From NCBI GenBank assembly GCA_947084935.1, contig CAMTUH010000004.1:186001-250000 (forward strand): 64,000 nucleotides of DNA, given 5' to 3'. Position 1 is the stretch's first letter, and the number at the start of each line of letters is the position of its first letter. The notes beneath the pieces were generated by a model, which did not search any database, had not been told where the DNA came from, and saw only the letters and a list, made by a program, of their open reading frames with translations. A program made the position numbers and the translations under genes. This DNA is from CAMTUH01 sp947084935 (GTDB taxonomy: Bacteria > Pseudomonadota > Gammaproteobacteria > Coxiellales > Coxiellaceae). Shown here piece after piece: positions 8,838-18,198 of the stretch.

Positions 8838-9429
8838 CGACTCCACGCGGCGGTTTAAATTGAAAGAGACTGGGCGGCAAGGATGGATTGATTTTAATAT
8901 TCGTAAATTGGAAAGTACTGACCTCGTCCAAATTATTTTGCACTTTCATGCTGGCCAACACACCCCCACGAAACTCAACGCGAATCCAATTAAAATTAAT
9001 GCCCTTTTTGGTGGGCACTAATTGAAAAACGTTACCACCACCCGTTATTGTAAACTGTTTCTTTAAGTTCTCAACCGAACCGCTTAATAAAGAAGCGGGA
9101 TTGACGTTTGTTTGTTGATTCAACGGCTGTCGAGTGGCTTGCGCAAGATCGACGTCGTACACCCACAGTGTTTTACCGTCAGTGATAATAATTTGTTTGG
9201 TGGGCGTATCAGCCTCCCAGCGGAAATTACCGGGCCGCTTAATCATTATCCGACCCTGACTGGTTTGCAAAACACGACCATCGGTATCCTGCGTCACCTG
9301 ATGAAAATTGGCTTGATAGGTCTGAAAACTCGAAAGCAACTGGTTGAGCTGAACGCTCGCATCGTTTTGAGCATACGCCACTAATGGCAGCAGCAGAAAA
9401 ATAACTTTTACACTTAATCTAATTTTCAA
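8821..9429 (-). CDS. lolA: outer-membrane lipoprotein carrier protein LolA
   Basis: Periplasmic chaperone that carries lipoproteins from LolCDE to the outer membrane. I place the start at TTG 9427-9429 behind an AGAGGA site, giving a 203-residue precursor with a clean signal peptide (MKIRLSVKVIFLLLPLVAYA, cleavage near residue 20). The longer frame that begins at 9498 would start inside a palindromic repeat and is rejected. The mature part has the LolA pattern: QTSQGRIMIKRPGNFRWE and DGKTLWVYD. The order ftsK-lolA-rarA-crcB-serS is the usual gammaproteobacterial one. Confidence 0.93.
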   Translation of the reverse strand: MKIRLSVKVIFLLLPLVAYAQNDASVQLNQLLSSFQTYQANFHQVTQDTDGRVLQTSQGRIMIKRPGNFRWEADTPTKQIIITDGKTLWVYDVDLAQATRQPLNQQTNVNPASLLSGSVENLKKQFTITGGGNVFQLVPTKKGINFNWIRVEFRGGVLASMKVQNNLDEVSTFQFTNIKINPSLPPSLFQFKPPRGVDVVNQ

Positions 9430-9467
9430 TTTTCCATCCTCTTGCGAATTAAACCAGTAGCCTTGAT

Positions 9468-9538
9468 GTAGGTTGGGCTGAGCTTCGAAGCCCAACACGT
9501 AATTTGGTTGTTGGGCTTCGAAGCTCAGCCCAACCTAC
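9468..9538. repeat. palindromic repeat, family A (full unit)
   Basis: Two arms of about 30 nt, GTAGGTTGGGCTGAGC... at 9468-9497 and its complement ending at 9538, with a spacer of about 10 nt. The same core recurs at 19076-19112, 23060-23129 and, as one arm, at 55168-55198. It sits in the gap between ftsK and lolA. Confidence 0.85.
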
Positions 9539-9545
9539 AGTTCGT

Positions 9546-9596
9546 GGAATTCAATTCCCGGGTTACGCCCCGAAGCGAGGCTCCACCCAGGCTACT
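9546..9596. repeat. repeat family B, partial unit at the ftsK 3' end
   Basis: On the minus strand this is TAGCCTGGGTGGAGCCTCG... ending in GGAATTCC, related to the copies at 50302-50377, 58767-58841 and 61259-61334. The first TAG of the repeat is the ftsK stop codon (9592-9594). It immediately adjoins the family A unit. Confidence 0.8.
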
Positions 9597-11937
9597 CTTC
9601 TGTTGCGGGAACCAAAACCTCTCGACTCCCATTCGTTTCCATAGCACTCACAATACCGGCCGCTTCCATAGCCTCTACAATTCGCGCAGCTCGATTATAG
9701 CCAATCTTAAACCGCCTCTGAATACTCGACACCGAAACACGCCGTGCGCGAACTACGGCCTCTACTGCTTGATCGTACAAGGGATCTCGCTCGCCGTCTT
9801 CCGAACCACTCATCATGGCTTCGGTATACCCGCTGACATCGATCGCGTGCGCTTCACCCAAAACGTCTTCAATGTAATCCGGTTCGCTGTTTTGCTTCAA
9901 ATAATCGGCCACACGGTGCACCTCATCATCGCTGACATAAGCCCCATGAACGCGTACAGGGACTCCCGATCCCGGGGGCAAATACAGCAGATCTCCGTAT
10001 CCCAGCAATTGTTCTGCGCCCTGCTGATCCAAAATAGTTCGTGAATCCACTTTTGAAGATACTTGGAAAGCAATTCGAGTCGGAATATTTGCTTTAATTA
10101 ATCCCGTGATGACATCAACCGAAGGCCGTTGAGTCGCAAAAATAAGGTGAATTCCGGCAGCTCGTGCTTTCTGCGCCAAACGCACGATCAGCGTTTCGAC
10201 TTTCTTTCCGACCACCACCATCATGTCGGCAAACTCATCGGCAATGACGACGATTTGCGGCAATTCTTGCAATTCCACGGGATCGCTGGAGTCCGTTTTA
10301 GCTCGAATCGGATCCAACAAAGGCGCACCCTCCGCTTTAGCGGCTTGGATTTTCAAGTTATACCCAATGACGTGACGAACGCCGAGCGAAGCCATTAATC
10401 GATAACGGCGCTCCATTTCACCAACACACCAACGCAACGCCGCAGCAGCGTCTTTCATATCCGTCACTACAGGTGTTAATAAATGAGGAATGCAGTCGTA
10501 CACTGAGAGCTCCAGCATTTTTGGATCAATCAAGATCAAACGCAGCTGCCTTGGAGTTGATTTATATAGCAAACTCAATAACATAGCATTTAAACTGACG
10601 GATTTACCTGAACCCGTAGTTCCGGCCAACAGTAAGTGGGGCATTTTTGCTAAATCCACCACCACGGGATGCCCTGCGATATCTTTCCCCAGCGCCAACG
10701 ATAAGGAAGAGCGCGCATTTTGGTATTGTTTCGTAGCCAATACTTCATACAACGTCACTACGGCCCGATGTTTATTGGGCAGCTCCAATCCGATCACGGA
10801 TTTTCCGGGAATGACCTCAACCACACGTACACTCACCACCGACAAAGATCGCGCTAAATCTTTAGCAAGGTTGGTAATCTTGCTCACCTTCGTACCGGCT
10901 GCAAGTTGCAATTCAAATCGCGTGACTACTGGGCCCGGGTGCACCGCCACCACGTGCGCTTCTATACCAAAATCGGCCAAACGCAACTCCACTTCGTGGG
11001 ATTTTTGCTTGAGCTCTTCTTCGTTGTAGTCGAGATTGTGATCGCTCGTCGGTTTATCTAATAGAGACAGTTTCGGTAAAATATCCGAGCTTGAATAGCG
11101 CGGCGTTTTAAATTCACTCTCGATAAACTCCCCGCTGATGCGTTCAGTAATTTTGGACTTACTCAGAGATTCGATGGGCTCGTCATCCACCAATGCCGGT
11201 TCAATTTTATTGATCAGGACTTTTCGTGCATCCCCCCCTTCCTTTCCTGCACTCGATGACGGAGCAAGCGCTTGGGTAAAGAACAGTCGCCGAATCTCAT
11301 CAAAAAGCCAGGGCGTGAATTTAGATACGGCTTTGCCAATGGATTCCAGCAATTTAAACCAGGATAAACCCGTAAATAAAGTTATTCCAATCAAGAATAA
11401 AGCAAATAAAATTAATGTCGTTCCTATTTCATTAAATACAGGCATCATGGCTTTTGATGCCACAAACCCCAAAATACCGCCGGAATTAAATGGCATATAC
11501 TTCGGAGAGGATGGGAGATAGAGCGAGGCAATGGTTGAGCCCGCGATCAAAGTGAGACAAAACCCAATGGCACGAAAAGTGAAAAAAGGCCATTTAAATG
11601 ACGATTCTTCTTCATCCGTATGACGCCGCCGAAAAAACACCCACGTCGCATACGAAATCATCAGTGGGAACACATAGGCCAGATAACCTACCATGTATAA
11701 AATAAAATCGGAAAGCCACGCGCCTGCACGACCACCAGCATTTGTGACGGATTTCACGGCAACGGTGTGTGACCAGCTGGGATCGGATTGGTGGTAACTG
11801 AATAAAGCAATCAGCAAAAAAACTGATAAAGCTAAAGTAAAAATTAAATACCCCTCGCGTAAACGGTAACGCAGATGCCGCCGCGCCACAGAAGTGCCAC
11901 TTTCTGAATTTGTTTTTTCCCGTTTTCGCCGCTTCAT
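9592..11937 (-). CDS. ftsK: DNA translocase FtsK
   Basis: Septal motor that pumps chromosome ends apart and activates XerCD at dif. The 781 residues comprise four or five N-terminal membrane segments (about 30-200), a short linker (200-300), the RecA-like motor with Walker A GTTGSGKS near 439-446, and a C-terminal winged-helix gamma domain (QRRFKIGYNRAARIVEAMEA) that reads the polar KOPS sequences. The linker is short compared with the E. coli protein of 1329 residues. The stop codon belongs to a repeat. It is transcribed divergently from trxB. Confidence 0.97.
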   Translation of the reverse strand: MKRRKREKTNSESGTSVARRHLRYRLREGYLIFTLALSVFLLIALFSYHQSDPSWSHTVAVKSVTNAGGRAGAWLSDFILYMVGYLAYVFPLMISYATWVFFRRRHTDEEESSFKWPFFTFRAIGFCLTLIAGSTIASLYLPSSPKYMPFNSGGILGFVASKAMMPVFNEIGTTLILFALFLIGITLFTGLSWFKLLESIGKAVSKFTPWLFDEIRRLFFTQALAPSSSAGKEGGDARKVLINKIEPALVDDEPIESLSKSKITERISGEFIESEFKTPRYSSSDILPKLSLLDKPTSDHNLDYNEEELKQKSHEVELRLADFGIEAHVVAVHPGPVVTRFELQLAAGTKVSKITNLAKDLARSLSVVSVRVVEVIPGKSVIGLELPNKHRAVVTLYEVLATKQYQNARSSLSLALGKDIAGHPVVVDLAKMPHLLLAGTTGSGKSVSLNAMLLSLLYKSTPRQLRLILIDPKMLELSVYDCIPHLLTPVVTDMKDAAAALRWCVGEMERRYRLMASLGVRHVIGYNLKIQAAKAEGAPLLDPIRAKTDSSDPVELQELPQIVVIADEFADMMVVVGKKVETLIVRLAQKARAAGIHLIFATQRPSVDVITGLIKANIPTRIAFQVSSKVDSRTILDQQGAEQLLGYGDLLYLPPGSGVPVRVHGAYVSDDEVHRVADYLKQNSEPDYIEDVLGEAHAIDVSGYTEAMMSGSEDGERDPLYDQAVEAVVRARRVSVSSIQRRFKIGYNRAARIVEAMEAAGIVSAMETNGSREVLVPATEE

Positions 11938-11961
11938 TGCTCATCCTTATTTGCTGCCACC

Positions 11962-12010
11962 ATTATAGATCGTTCTTGCGGTTCACTTAAAGCGAATGAG
12001 GGTTTATGAT
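11962..12010. promoter_or_regulatory. overlapping divergent promoters of ftsK and trxB
   Basis: For trxB (plus strand), TTCACT at 11982-11987 and TATGAT at 12005-12010 are 17 nt apart. For ftsK (minus strand), TTAAGT (11990-11985) and TATAAT (11967-11962) are also 17 nt apart. The two minus-35 hexamers overlap, so only one polymerase could occupy the site at a time. Confidence 0.55.
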
Positions 12011-12033
12011 TAGGTCTTTTTACAGGTAAGCAC

Positions 12034-12984
12034 ATGGCCAAGCAACATCATCGACTGATTATTTTAGGATCCGGACCGGCGGGATACACCGCCGCCATCT
12101 ACGCCGCTCGAGCCAACCTAAAACCGGTACTTATCACGGGCATCGAGCAAGGCGGGCAGCTCATGACCACCACCGACGTCGATAATTGGCCCGGAGAACC
12201 TCCTGGATTGCAAGGTCCAAACCTCATGGATCGAATGCTGAAGCACGCCGAGCGTTTTGATACAAAAATAATTTTTGATCACGTTAATAAAGCGGATCTT
12301 AAAAAACGCCCTTTTGAATTAACGGGAGACAGTGGCGAGTACCACTGCGATGCGTTGATTATCGCGACAGGCGCCTCTGCTCGATACCTGGGTCTTCCTT
12401 CTGAAAAAGCGTTTATGGGAAAAGGCGTGTCCGCCTGCGCCACCTGCGATGGCTTTTTTTACCGCGGTAAAAAAGTCGCCGTCATCGGCGGTGGAAACAC
12501 TGCCGTCGAAGAAGCCCTGTATTTATCCCACATGGTTTCGCACGTTACGGTCATTCACCGTCGCGATAAATTCCGTGCAGAAAAAATGCTGTCGGCACAG
12601 CTCATCAAAAAAACCCAAGGCGGCAACGTCGCCATCGAATGGGATCACGCGTTAGAAGAAGTCATCGGCAATGACCACGGCGTCACGGGCATTAAAATTA
12701 AAAACGTCAAATCCGAAAAAACAAAGCAATTCGAATTAGACGGCGTATTCATCGCCATTGGCCACGATCCCAATACCAAAATATTTAAGGGTCAATTGGA
12801 TATGAACGAAGCGGGTTATTTACGCGTGAAATCGGGTTTAGAAGGCAACGCTACGGCAACCCACATTCCCGGCGTATTCGCCGCAGGGGACGTGTGCGAT
12901 TACGTGTACCGACAGGCCGTCACCGCCGCTGGCACCGGATGCATGGCCGCACTAGATGCCGAACGCTATCTTGACAGCCTCTGA
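12034..12984 (+). CDS. trxB: thioredoxin reductase
   Basis: NADPH-dependent flavoenzyme that reduces thioredoxin. At 316 residues it has the usual length. The FAD-binding GSGPAGYTAA lies near 12-21, the redox-active CATC at 135-138, the NADPH-binding GGGNTAVEEAL near 155-165, and the second FAD motif GVFAAGDVCD near the end. A ribosome binding site (AGGT) and a canonical promoter are visible upstream. Confidence 0.97.
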   Translation: MAKQHHRLIILGSGPAGYTAAIYAARANLKPVLITGIEQGGQLMTTTDVDNWPGEPPGLQGPNLMDRMLKHAERFDTKIIFDHVNKADLKKRPFELTGDSGEYHCDALIIATGASARYLGLPSEKAFMGKGVSACATCDGFFYRGKKVAVIGGGNTAVEEALYLSHMVSHVTVIHRRDKFRAEKMLSAQLIKKTQGGNVAIEWDHALEEVIGNDHGVTGIKIKNVKSEKTKQFELDGVFIAIGHDPNTKIFKGQLDMNEAGYLRVKSGLEGNATATHIPGVFAAGDVCDYVYRQAVTAAGTGCMAALDAERYLDSL

Positions 12985-12998
12985 CCAACAGGCTTAGG

Positions 12999-13772
12999 TT
13001 AGATACCGAATACCTGTTCAATAGCCCCTAGTATCTGTCCAATAGGCTTTAGTAAAGATTCTGCGTCCTCTACGTCAGAGTATCCACTCTGGTCCACGCT
13101 TTGAAAGGCTGCCTTCTCGCTTATATCCAACTGCTGTTTGCAACGTTGGTAAAAATCTTTTGCTTGATTTGAACGAGACAAAGGGTTTCGTTCAAGCGCA
13201 TTGTCTATAATTTTTTTACATTCATTCCAGCAGATTATTAGTTCTTTCTCTTGAAAACTCTCTAAGTTTCGCAATTGATTCCCTAACTGCGAAATAGTGT
13301 TCGTCGGACTGCTGCTTAATCCCCAAACGGTTGTCGGGCGTCGATCCGAATCACACACTTCGTGTTTCAATTGAGAAAGTCGCTCACGAATCTCCGGCAC
13401 TAGTGACTGATAAGTTAAATAGGCTTCATCTGGCCAACTTTTGCAAGAGTCAATATTCACATTCATAAAATGCCAGGATAAAAATTTATTTAATAAATCT
13501 TCTGGTGTGGGCTGCTTTTCTTCAAAAGAAGAGCGATCAGCCGCTTGTTCTTGCAAAAATTGTGTAACGGCTTCATGGGGTAAACTTGGCCCCTTACCTT
13601 GAATCTCACCAAAAAAAGTTGTTAATTTTACGTTGGATGGCACTAAAAAGGGATGCTCTTTAAAAAAGTCAAAGAGTTTTCCATCTACATTCTGAATTGG
13701 TAATTGCCCTGTTACCGGCTCGCTGCTATACATCAAAATAAGCAAACCTTGAGTTTCTTGAGTTTTTCTCAT
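12999..13772 (-). CDS. hypothetical protein, no recognised family
   Basis: A 257-residue soluble protein with no signal peptide, membrane segment or domain I recognise; predicted mostly helical. The start is ATG 13770-13772 with AAGGTG 7 nt before. It has its own sigma-70-like promoter and stands alone, convergent with trxB. The acidic C-terminal third and lack of family fit the general look of Coxiella Dot/Icm substrates, but no PmrA box precedes it, so this is weak inference. Confidence 0.75.
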   Translation of the reverse strand: MRKTQETQGLLILMYSSEPVTGQLPIQNVDGKLFDFFKEHPFLVPSNVKLTTFFGEIQGKGPSLPHEAVTQFLQEQAADRSSFEEKQPTPEDLLNKFLSWHFMNVNIDSCKSWPDEAYLTYQSLVPEIRERLSQLKHEVCDSDRRPTTVWGLSSSPTNTISQLGNQLRNLESFQEKELIICWNECKKIIDNALERNPLSRSNQAKDFYQRCKQQLDISEKAAFQSVDQSGYSDVEDAESLLKPIGQILGAIEQVFGI

Positions 13773-13823
13773 CGTGCGGCACCTTTTGAGTTGAACTTAG
13801 CAGTTCCCTCTAAAAATGCGCGC

Positions 13824-13851
13824 AATATACCAGATACTGCTCAATAGTCAA
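13824..13851 (-). promoter_or_regulatory. sigma-70-type promoter of the 12999-13772 gene
   Basis: On the minus strand, TTGACT (13851-13846) and TATATT (13829-13824) are separated by 16 nt, about 50 nt before the start codon. Confidence 0.6.
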
Positions 13852-13896
13852 GCAACCCCGGGCTTTTCAATGACCCTTAAATCTGGCTCGATAATT

Positions 13897-14919
13897 TCAC
13901 ATCGTCACGGCTAAGTTAAAATTGAGCGTATTTGAACAGTAAACACCGCGGTCCAAAATTAATGCCGTAACCAGACTGGCCGGCGTTACGTCAAATGCTG
14001 GATTGTAAGCATCACTCTCGTTTGGCGCCCAACGGACTTCACCAAAAGCGCCTTTTGCGCCTTTGACCTCTTCCACATCGCGCTGCTCGACATGAATATC
14101 ACGACCCGTTTCACACAGCAGATCTACTGTCGTATAAGGCGCAACGACGTAGAACGGCACCCGATGATAGTGCGCCAACACCGCGAGATTATACGTGCCT
14201 ATCTTATTCGCGAAATCGCCGTTTATTGCGATACGATCGGCACCCACAAAAATTTTGTCGATCTTCTTAGCTTGCATTAAGCTCGCGGCCATATTGTCGC
14301 AAATAATTTGATGTGAAATATTATTCTTTACACATTCCCACGCCGTCAATCGGCCGCCCTGAAGCAGCGGGCGTGTTTCATCCACGTAGACGTGTGGGTT
14401 TTTTCCTTGATTGTTCGCGTGAATGATCACGCCCAACGCCGTACCCATTCCGGTTGTAACCAGTCCACCCGTGTTGCAGTGCGTTAAAATACGATCGTTT
14501 TCGCTAATAAAATCCGCACCAAGCACTGCCATTTGCTGACATAATTTTGCATCTTCTTCAAAGATAGTTTCCGCTTCTTGCACTAACGCCATTTTATCTT
14601 TCATCGTGGCGTAGACCCTCAACAAACGATCCACGCAATAAGATAAATTCACGGCCGTCGGACGCGCGGTTTTGAGTTTTTCTGCGGCCAGCAGGATTTC
14701 ATTTTCGTTAGCACCGTGCAGAACGTATTGCGCCAAGGCCAATGCCGCCGCAACGCCAATTAACGGCGCACCGCGCACTTTTAGTGTTTTAATAATGTTA
14801 ATCATGTCGGCAATATCACGGCTGACGAGCCACTCTTCTTTTTGTGGTAAAGCCTGTTGATTCAGAACCCACAGCTGATTATTTTCACATTTCAGTCCCA
14901 CGGAAATAAGCCGTTTCAT
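13897..14919 (-). CDS. mtnA: S-methyl-5-thioribose-1-phosphate isomerase
   Basis: Converts methylthioribose 1-phosphate, or 5-deoxyribose 1-phosphate, to the corresponding ribulose phosphate. The 340 residues belong to the eIF2B-alpha-like family. Diagnostic stretches are RGAPLIGVAAALALA near 50-65, HCNTGGLVTTGMGTALGV with the catalytic Cys, DETRPLLQGGRLTAWE, and the catalytic Asp region GADRIAINGDFANKIGTY. Its ATG overlaps the TGA of the upstream aldolase (ATGA), so the two are translationally coupled. No methylthioribose kinase or MTA phosphorylase is in this window. Confidence 0.95.
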   Translation of the reverse strand: MKRLISVGLKCENNQLWVLNQQALPQKEEWLVSRDIADMINIIKTLKVRGAPLIGVAAALALAQYVLHGANENEILLAAEKLKTARPTAVNLSYCVDRLLRVYATMKDKMALVQEAETIFEEDAKLCQQMAVLGADFISENDRILTHCNTGGLVTTGMGTALGVIIHANNQGKNPHVYVDETRPLLQGGRLTAWECVKNNISHQIICDNMAASLMQAKKIDKIFVGADRIAINGDFANKIGTYNLAVLAHYHRVPFYVVAPYTTVDLLCETGRDIHVEQRDVEEVKGAKGAFGEVRWAPNESDAYNPAFDVTPASLVTALILDRGVYCSNTLNFNLAVTM

Positions 14920-15569
14920 ATCACCGTTTCCCCAATCGTTTCACGAATTTTATATAAAGCCGCCACCTCTTCTTTTGACAAGGTCGTCAAAGCGCCCAAT
15001 TGTTTCGCGCGCATTAAAATATCCGCCGAGTGTTCCAATCGCTCTATCGCATTAACGGCTTCTTGAACGCTTTCTCCCCAACACAAGGCCCCATGGCGCG
15101 CCAAGATAATAATTCGATGCTGTGGCAACAAGGATTCAATGGCGGTGGCCATTTCAGAAGAACCCGGCAAAGCATAGGGTGCGATGGGAATATTACCCGC
15201 CGCGATAATCAGTTCCGACATGCATTCGTTGGGTAATTTCGTCAGCTCAGGATAAGCAATCGTCCACGCAATCGCCGTCGGCGGATGCGCATGGATAACG
15301 CATTTTGCTTTGGGAGCGCGCTGATAAACGCTGAGGTGCATGATGCGCTCAGAGGAAGGCTCTCCCTCACGGACACGACCCTGGATATCCAAAATGGCAA
15401 AATCGTTGATGCTGATCTGAGCCTTTGGTTTTCCCTTGGGCGTAATCAGGATGCAGTCATCGTTGATTTTATAACTTAAATTACCGTCGCAAGCCGCCAA
15501 ACAATTTTTCTGATACAGCTGCTTTCCTGCTTGAACGAGATTTTGTTTAATATCATCAATTTCAGCCAT
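14916..15569 (-). CDS. class II aldolase/adducin-family sugar-phosphate aldolase
   Basis: A 217-residue zinc aldolase of the fuculose-1-phosphate aldolase type. The family's residues are visible: the Glu in SSERIMHLSVY, the zinc ligands in VIHAHPPTA and the third His in ILARHGALCWG. The start is ATG 15567-15569 behind AGAGG; the longer frame to 15677 lacks family similarity and would run into the infA start. Coupling to mtnA points to cleavage of methylthioribulose 1-phosphate or 5-deoxyribulose 1-phosphate to DHAP and an aldehyde, as in the DHAP shunt. MtnB (a dehydratase) is a relative, so a dehydratase role cannot be excluded. Confidence 0.85.
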   Translation of the reverse strand: MAEIDDIKQNLVQAGKQLYQKNCLAACDGNLSYKINDDCILITPKGKPKAQISINDFAILDIQGRVREGEPSSERIMHLSVYQRAPKAKCVIHAHPPTAIAWTIAYPELTKLPNECMSELIIAAGNIPIAPYALPGSSEMATAIESLLPQHRIIILARHGALCWGESVQEAVNAIERLEHSADILMRAKQLGALTTLSKEEVAALYKIRETIGETVI

Positions 15570-15676
15570 ACCTCTTATCCCTGCTTTCAGTGAATCACAG
15601 ATTAGCATATCCCCATTGCGATGCCATTGGTTTTCGGGCAATATGATTTGTTGTATTAACTGCCGTGAGTGCATCA

Positions 15677-15925
15677 ATGCCCAAAGAAGAATCGATTGAA
15701 ATGCAAGGGGTAGTCGTTGAATCGCTGCCTAATACCACATTCCGCGTAAAGCTTGAGAACGGTCATTTGGTTACCGCGCACATTTCGGGTCGCATGCGGA
15801 AGCATTACATTCGTATCTTGATGGGTGATCGGGTGACGGTAGAAGTGACCCCTTATGATTTAACGCGGGGGCGGATTGTTTTTCGTGATATGGGGGGCAA
15901 AAAGCCCGAAGAGCCGTCGTCTTGA
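15677..15925 (+). CDS. infA: translation initiation factor IF-1
   Basis: An 82-residue S1/OB-fold protein that binds the 30S A site during initiation. The core EMQGVVVESLPNTTFRVKLE, GHLVTAHISGRMRKHYIRIL, GDRVTVEVTPYDLTRGRI is unmistakable. A C-terminal tail of about 10 residues (GGKKPEEPSS) extends beyond the usual 72. The start is taken at ATG 15677; a GTG 12 nt upstream is in frame. Its stop is 2 nt from the end of convergent clpA. Confidence 0.96.
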   Translation: MPKEESIEMQGVVVESLPNTTFRVKLENGHLVTAHISGRMRKHYIRILMGDRVTVEVTPYDLTRGRIVFRDMGGKKPEEPSS

Positions 15926-15927
15926 GC

Positions 15928-18198
15928 TTACTCAGCGGTTTCCTGAGCAAAGTGGTGAAACTGCATTAAATCTCCTTCAATGTCCACCGATATCTCGTCA
16001 CCGTCCGACAATCGTCCGTGCAACAGTTCTTCCGCTAACGGCATTTTTAATTTTTCTTGAATTAAACGGCCCATTGGGCGTGCACCCAATTTTTCATGAT
16101 AACCTTGCTCAGCCAACCATTGTTTGGCTTTGTTGGTGACTGTTAACTTCACGCCTTTTTCTTTTAATCGATCGCGCAACTCACGCAAGAATTTATCCAC
16201 GACTTTCAATACCGTCGAATCATCCAGATAATTAAATTGAACGATCGCATCCAAACGATTGCGGAACTCCGGCGTAAAGTAACGCTTAATGGCTGTTAAA
16301 CCCTCTTGATTTGCATCTTGCGTTGCGAATCCGATGGATCCCCGCTCCAGCTGGTCGGCACCAGCATTCGTCGTCATGACGATTAACACGTGACGGAAAT
16401 CGGCTTTGTGTCCCGTGTTATCCGTTAAATGCCCGTAGTCCATCACTTGCAGTAACACGTTAAAAACATCCGGATGGGCCTTTTCAATTTCATCCAACAG
16501 CAACACTGCGTGCGGATGTTTTCGAATGGCTTCCGTTAATAATCCCCCTTGATCGTACCCCACGTATCCCGGCGGTGCACCGATGAGACGAGATACGGTA
16601 TGTCGCTCCATGTATTCCGACATATCAAAGCGAATAAATTCTACGCCCAGTACTTCGGCTAGTTGCTTGGTGACTTCCGTTTTACCGACGCCTGTCGGAC
16701 CGGATAATAAAAACGATCCCACCGGTTTATTTCGATCATTCAATCCTGCGCGCGATAATTTAACCGCATTCGATAACAAATCAATCGCAGCATCTTGTCC
16801 AAAGACCACACGTTTCAATTTGCGCGGTAAATCAATCAAGACTTCTTTGTCATTTTGATTGATGGTTTCAATAGGAATTCGTGCCATTTTCGCCACGATC
16901 GCTTCAATTTCATTTGGCGTGATGGTCGACTTACGCAGGGATTCGGGTTGCAATCGTTGATAAGCGCCCGCCTCATCGATTACATCGATGGCTTTATCCG
17001 GCAAATAGCGATCCGCAATATACCACGCGGACAACTCCACGGCGCGCTTCAGAGCACCCAGCGTGTATCGAATATTGTGGTAATTCTCGTAACGCGTTTT
17101 TAACCCTTGTAAGATCTTTATGGTATCTTCGGTCGAAGGTTCCACCACGTCAATTTTTTGGAAACGTCTCAGCAGCGCATGATCTTTTGAAAAGAAATTG
17201 CGAAATTCTTCGTACGTGGTCGCACCCATGCAACGCAATTCACCCGTTGTCAATAAGGGTTTAATGAGATTTGAGGCATCCATTGTGCCCCCTGTTGCGG
17301 AACCGGCTCCAATTAAATTGTGAACTTCATCAATGAAAACGATGGCACCCGGTTCGCGGCTTAATGCTTTTAATACAGCTTTAAATCGTTTTTCGAAATC
17401 ACCGCGGTATTTCGTGCCCGCTAATAATATACCGAGATCCAACGAATATACAGTGCTGTGCAACAATGGCTTAGGCACTTGGTTCTGAACGATTAATTGA
17501 GCCAAACCTTCCACAATCGCGGTTTTTCCGACGCCGGCATCGCCAACCAAGAGCGGATTATTTTTAGTGCGTCGGCACAACACTTGAACGCAACGCATCA
17601 CTTCTTCTTCACGACCAATCAAGGGATCCACGCGACCGCTGCGCGCTTTCGCATTTAAATTCACGGTATACAAATCAATGAGATTATCCTCGACCGTGGT
17701 TTCATGAAGCATACCGCTCGTTTCCGCAATTTGATGCGGATCGGTAACCAAGCGAGATTCGAATCGGGGCTTGGTGATGCCCTGCGTGGTGTAATTAATG
17801 ACGTCAATGCGTCGAACGTTTTCTTGACTCAAAAAATAAACGGCTTGAGATTCCGGTTCACTAAAAATCGCAATCAGCACATTGGCACCCGTTACTTCTG
17901 GGTGTCCGTTGCATTGAACGTCGTAGATGGCGCGCTGAAGGACGCGTTGAAAACTCAAGGTCGGCTGTATGTCTCGGGCAACATTCAGCGGGATGTGGGG
18001 GGTTGTTTCATCGACAAAAATGCCTAATCCGGCTCGCAAACGCTCGGGGTTAGCCCCACAGGCAGCCAGAACTTTCCCGGCTTCTGGGTTATCCAGCAAG
18101 GCCAGGAGCAGGTGCTCAATGGTAATAAACTCGTGGCGCTTCTCCCGAGCTTGAGAGAACGCGTGATTAAGGGTTTTCTCCAGTGGCTTACTAAACAC
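15928..18198 (-). CDS. clpA: ATP-dependent Clp protease ATP-binding subunit ClpA
   Basis: Hexameric unfoldase that feeds substrates to ClpP. The 756 residues match E. coli ClpA (758). Visible parts are the N-domain repeats (1-150), the first AAA+ with Walker A GDAGVGKT, the second AAA+ with Walker A GPTGVGKT, and the C-terminal D2 domain. The start is GTG 18196-18198 with a strong AGGAGG. The adaptor gene clpS, usually directly upstream, is absent here; the 315 bp upstream hold no ClpS-like frame. Confidence 0.97.
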   Translation of the reverse strand: MFSKPLEKTLNHAFSQAREKRHEFITIEHLLLALLDNPEAGKVLAACGANPERLRAGLGIFVDETTPHIPLNVARDIQPTLSFQRVLQRAIYDVQCNGHPEVTGANVLIAIFSEPESQAVYFLSQENVRRIDVINYTTQGITKPRFESRLVTDPHQIAETSGMLHETTVEDNLIDLYTVNLNAKARSGRVDPLIGREEEVMRCVQVLCRRTKNNPLLVGDAGVGKTAIVEGLAQLIVQNQVPKPLLHSTVYSLDLGILLAGTKYRGDFEKRFKAVLKALSREPGAIVFIDEVHNLIGAGSATGGTMDASNLIKPLLTTGELRCMGATTYEEFRNFFSKDHALLRRFQKIDVVEPSTEDTIKILQGLKTRYENYHNIRYTLGALKRAVELSAWYIADRYLPDKAIDVIDEAGAYQRLQPESLRKSTITPNEIEAIVAKMARIPIETINQNDKEVLIDLPRKLKRVVFGQDAAIDLLSNAVKLSRAGLNDRNKPVGSFLLSGPTGVGKTEVTKQLAEVLGVEFIRFDMSEYMERHTVSRLIGAPPGYVGYDQGGLLTEAIRKHPHAVLLLDEIEKAHPDVFNVLLQVMDYGHLTDNTGHKADFRHVLIVMTTNAGADQLERGSIGFATQDANQEGLTAIKRYFTPEFRNRLDAIVQFNYLDDSTVLKVVDKFLRELRDRLKEKGVKLTVTNKAKQWLAEQGYHEKLGARPMGRLIQEKLKMPLAEELLHGRLSDGDEISVDIEGDLMQFHHFAQETAE

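Noticed and set aside
9430..9498. Upstream extension of lolA beginning MLGFEAQPNL.
   Set aside because: The extension is encoded by repeat family A. The signal peptide and ribosome binding site point to the TTG at 9429.
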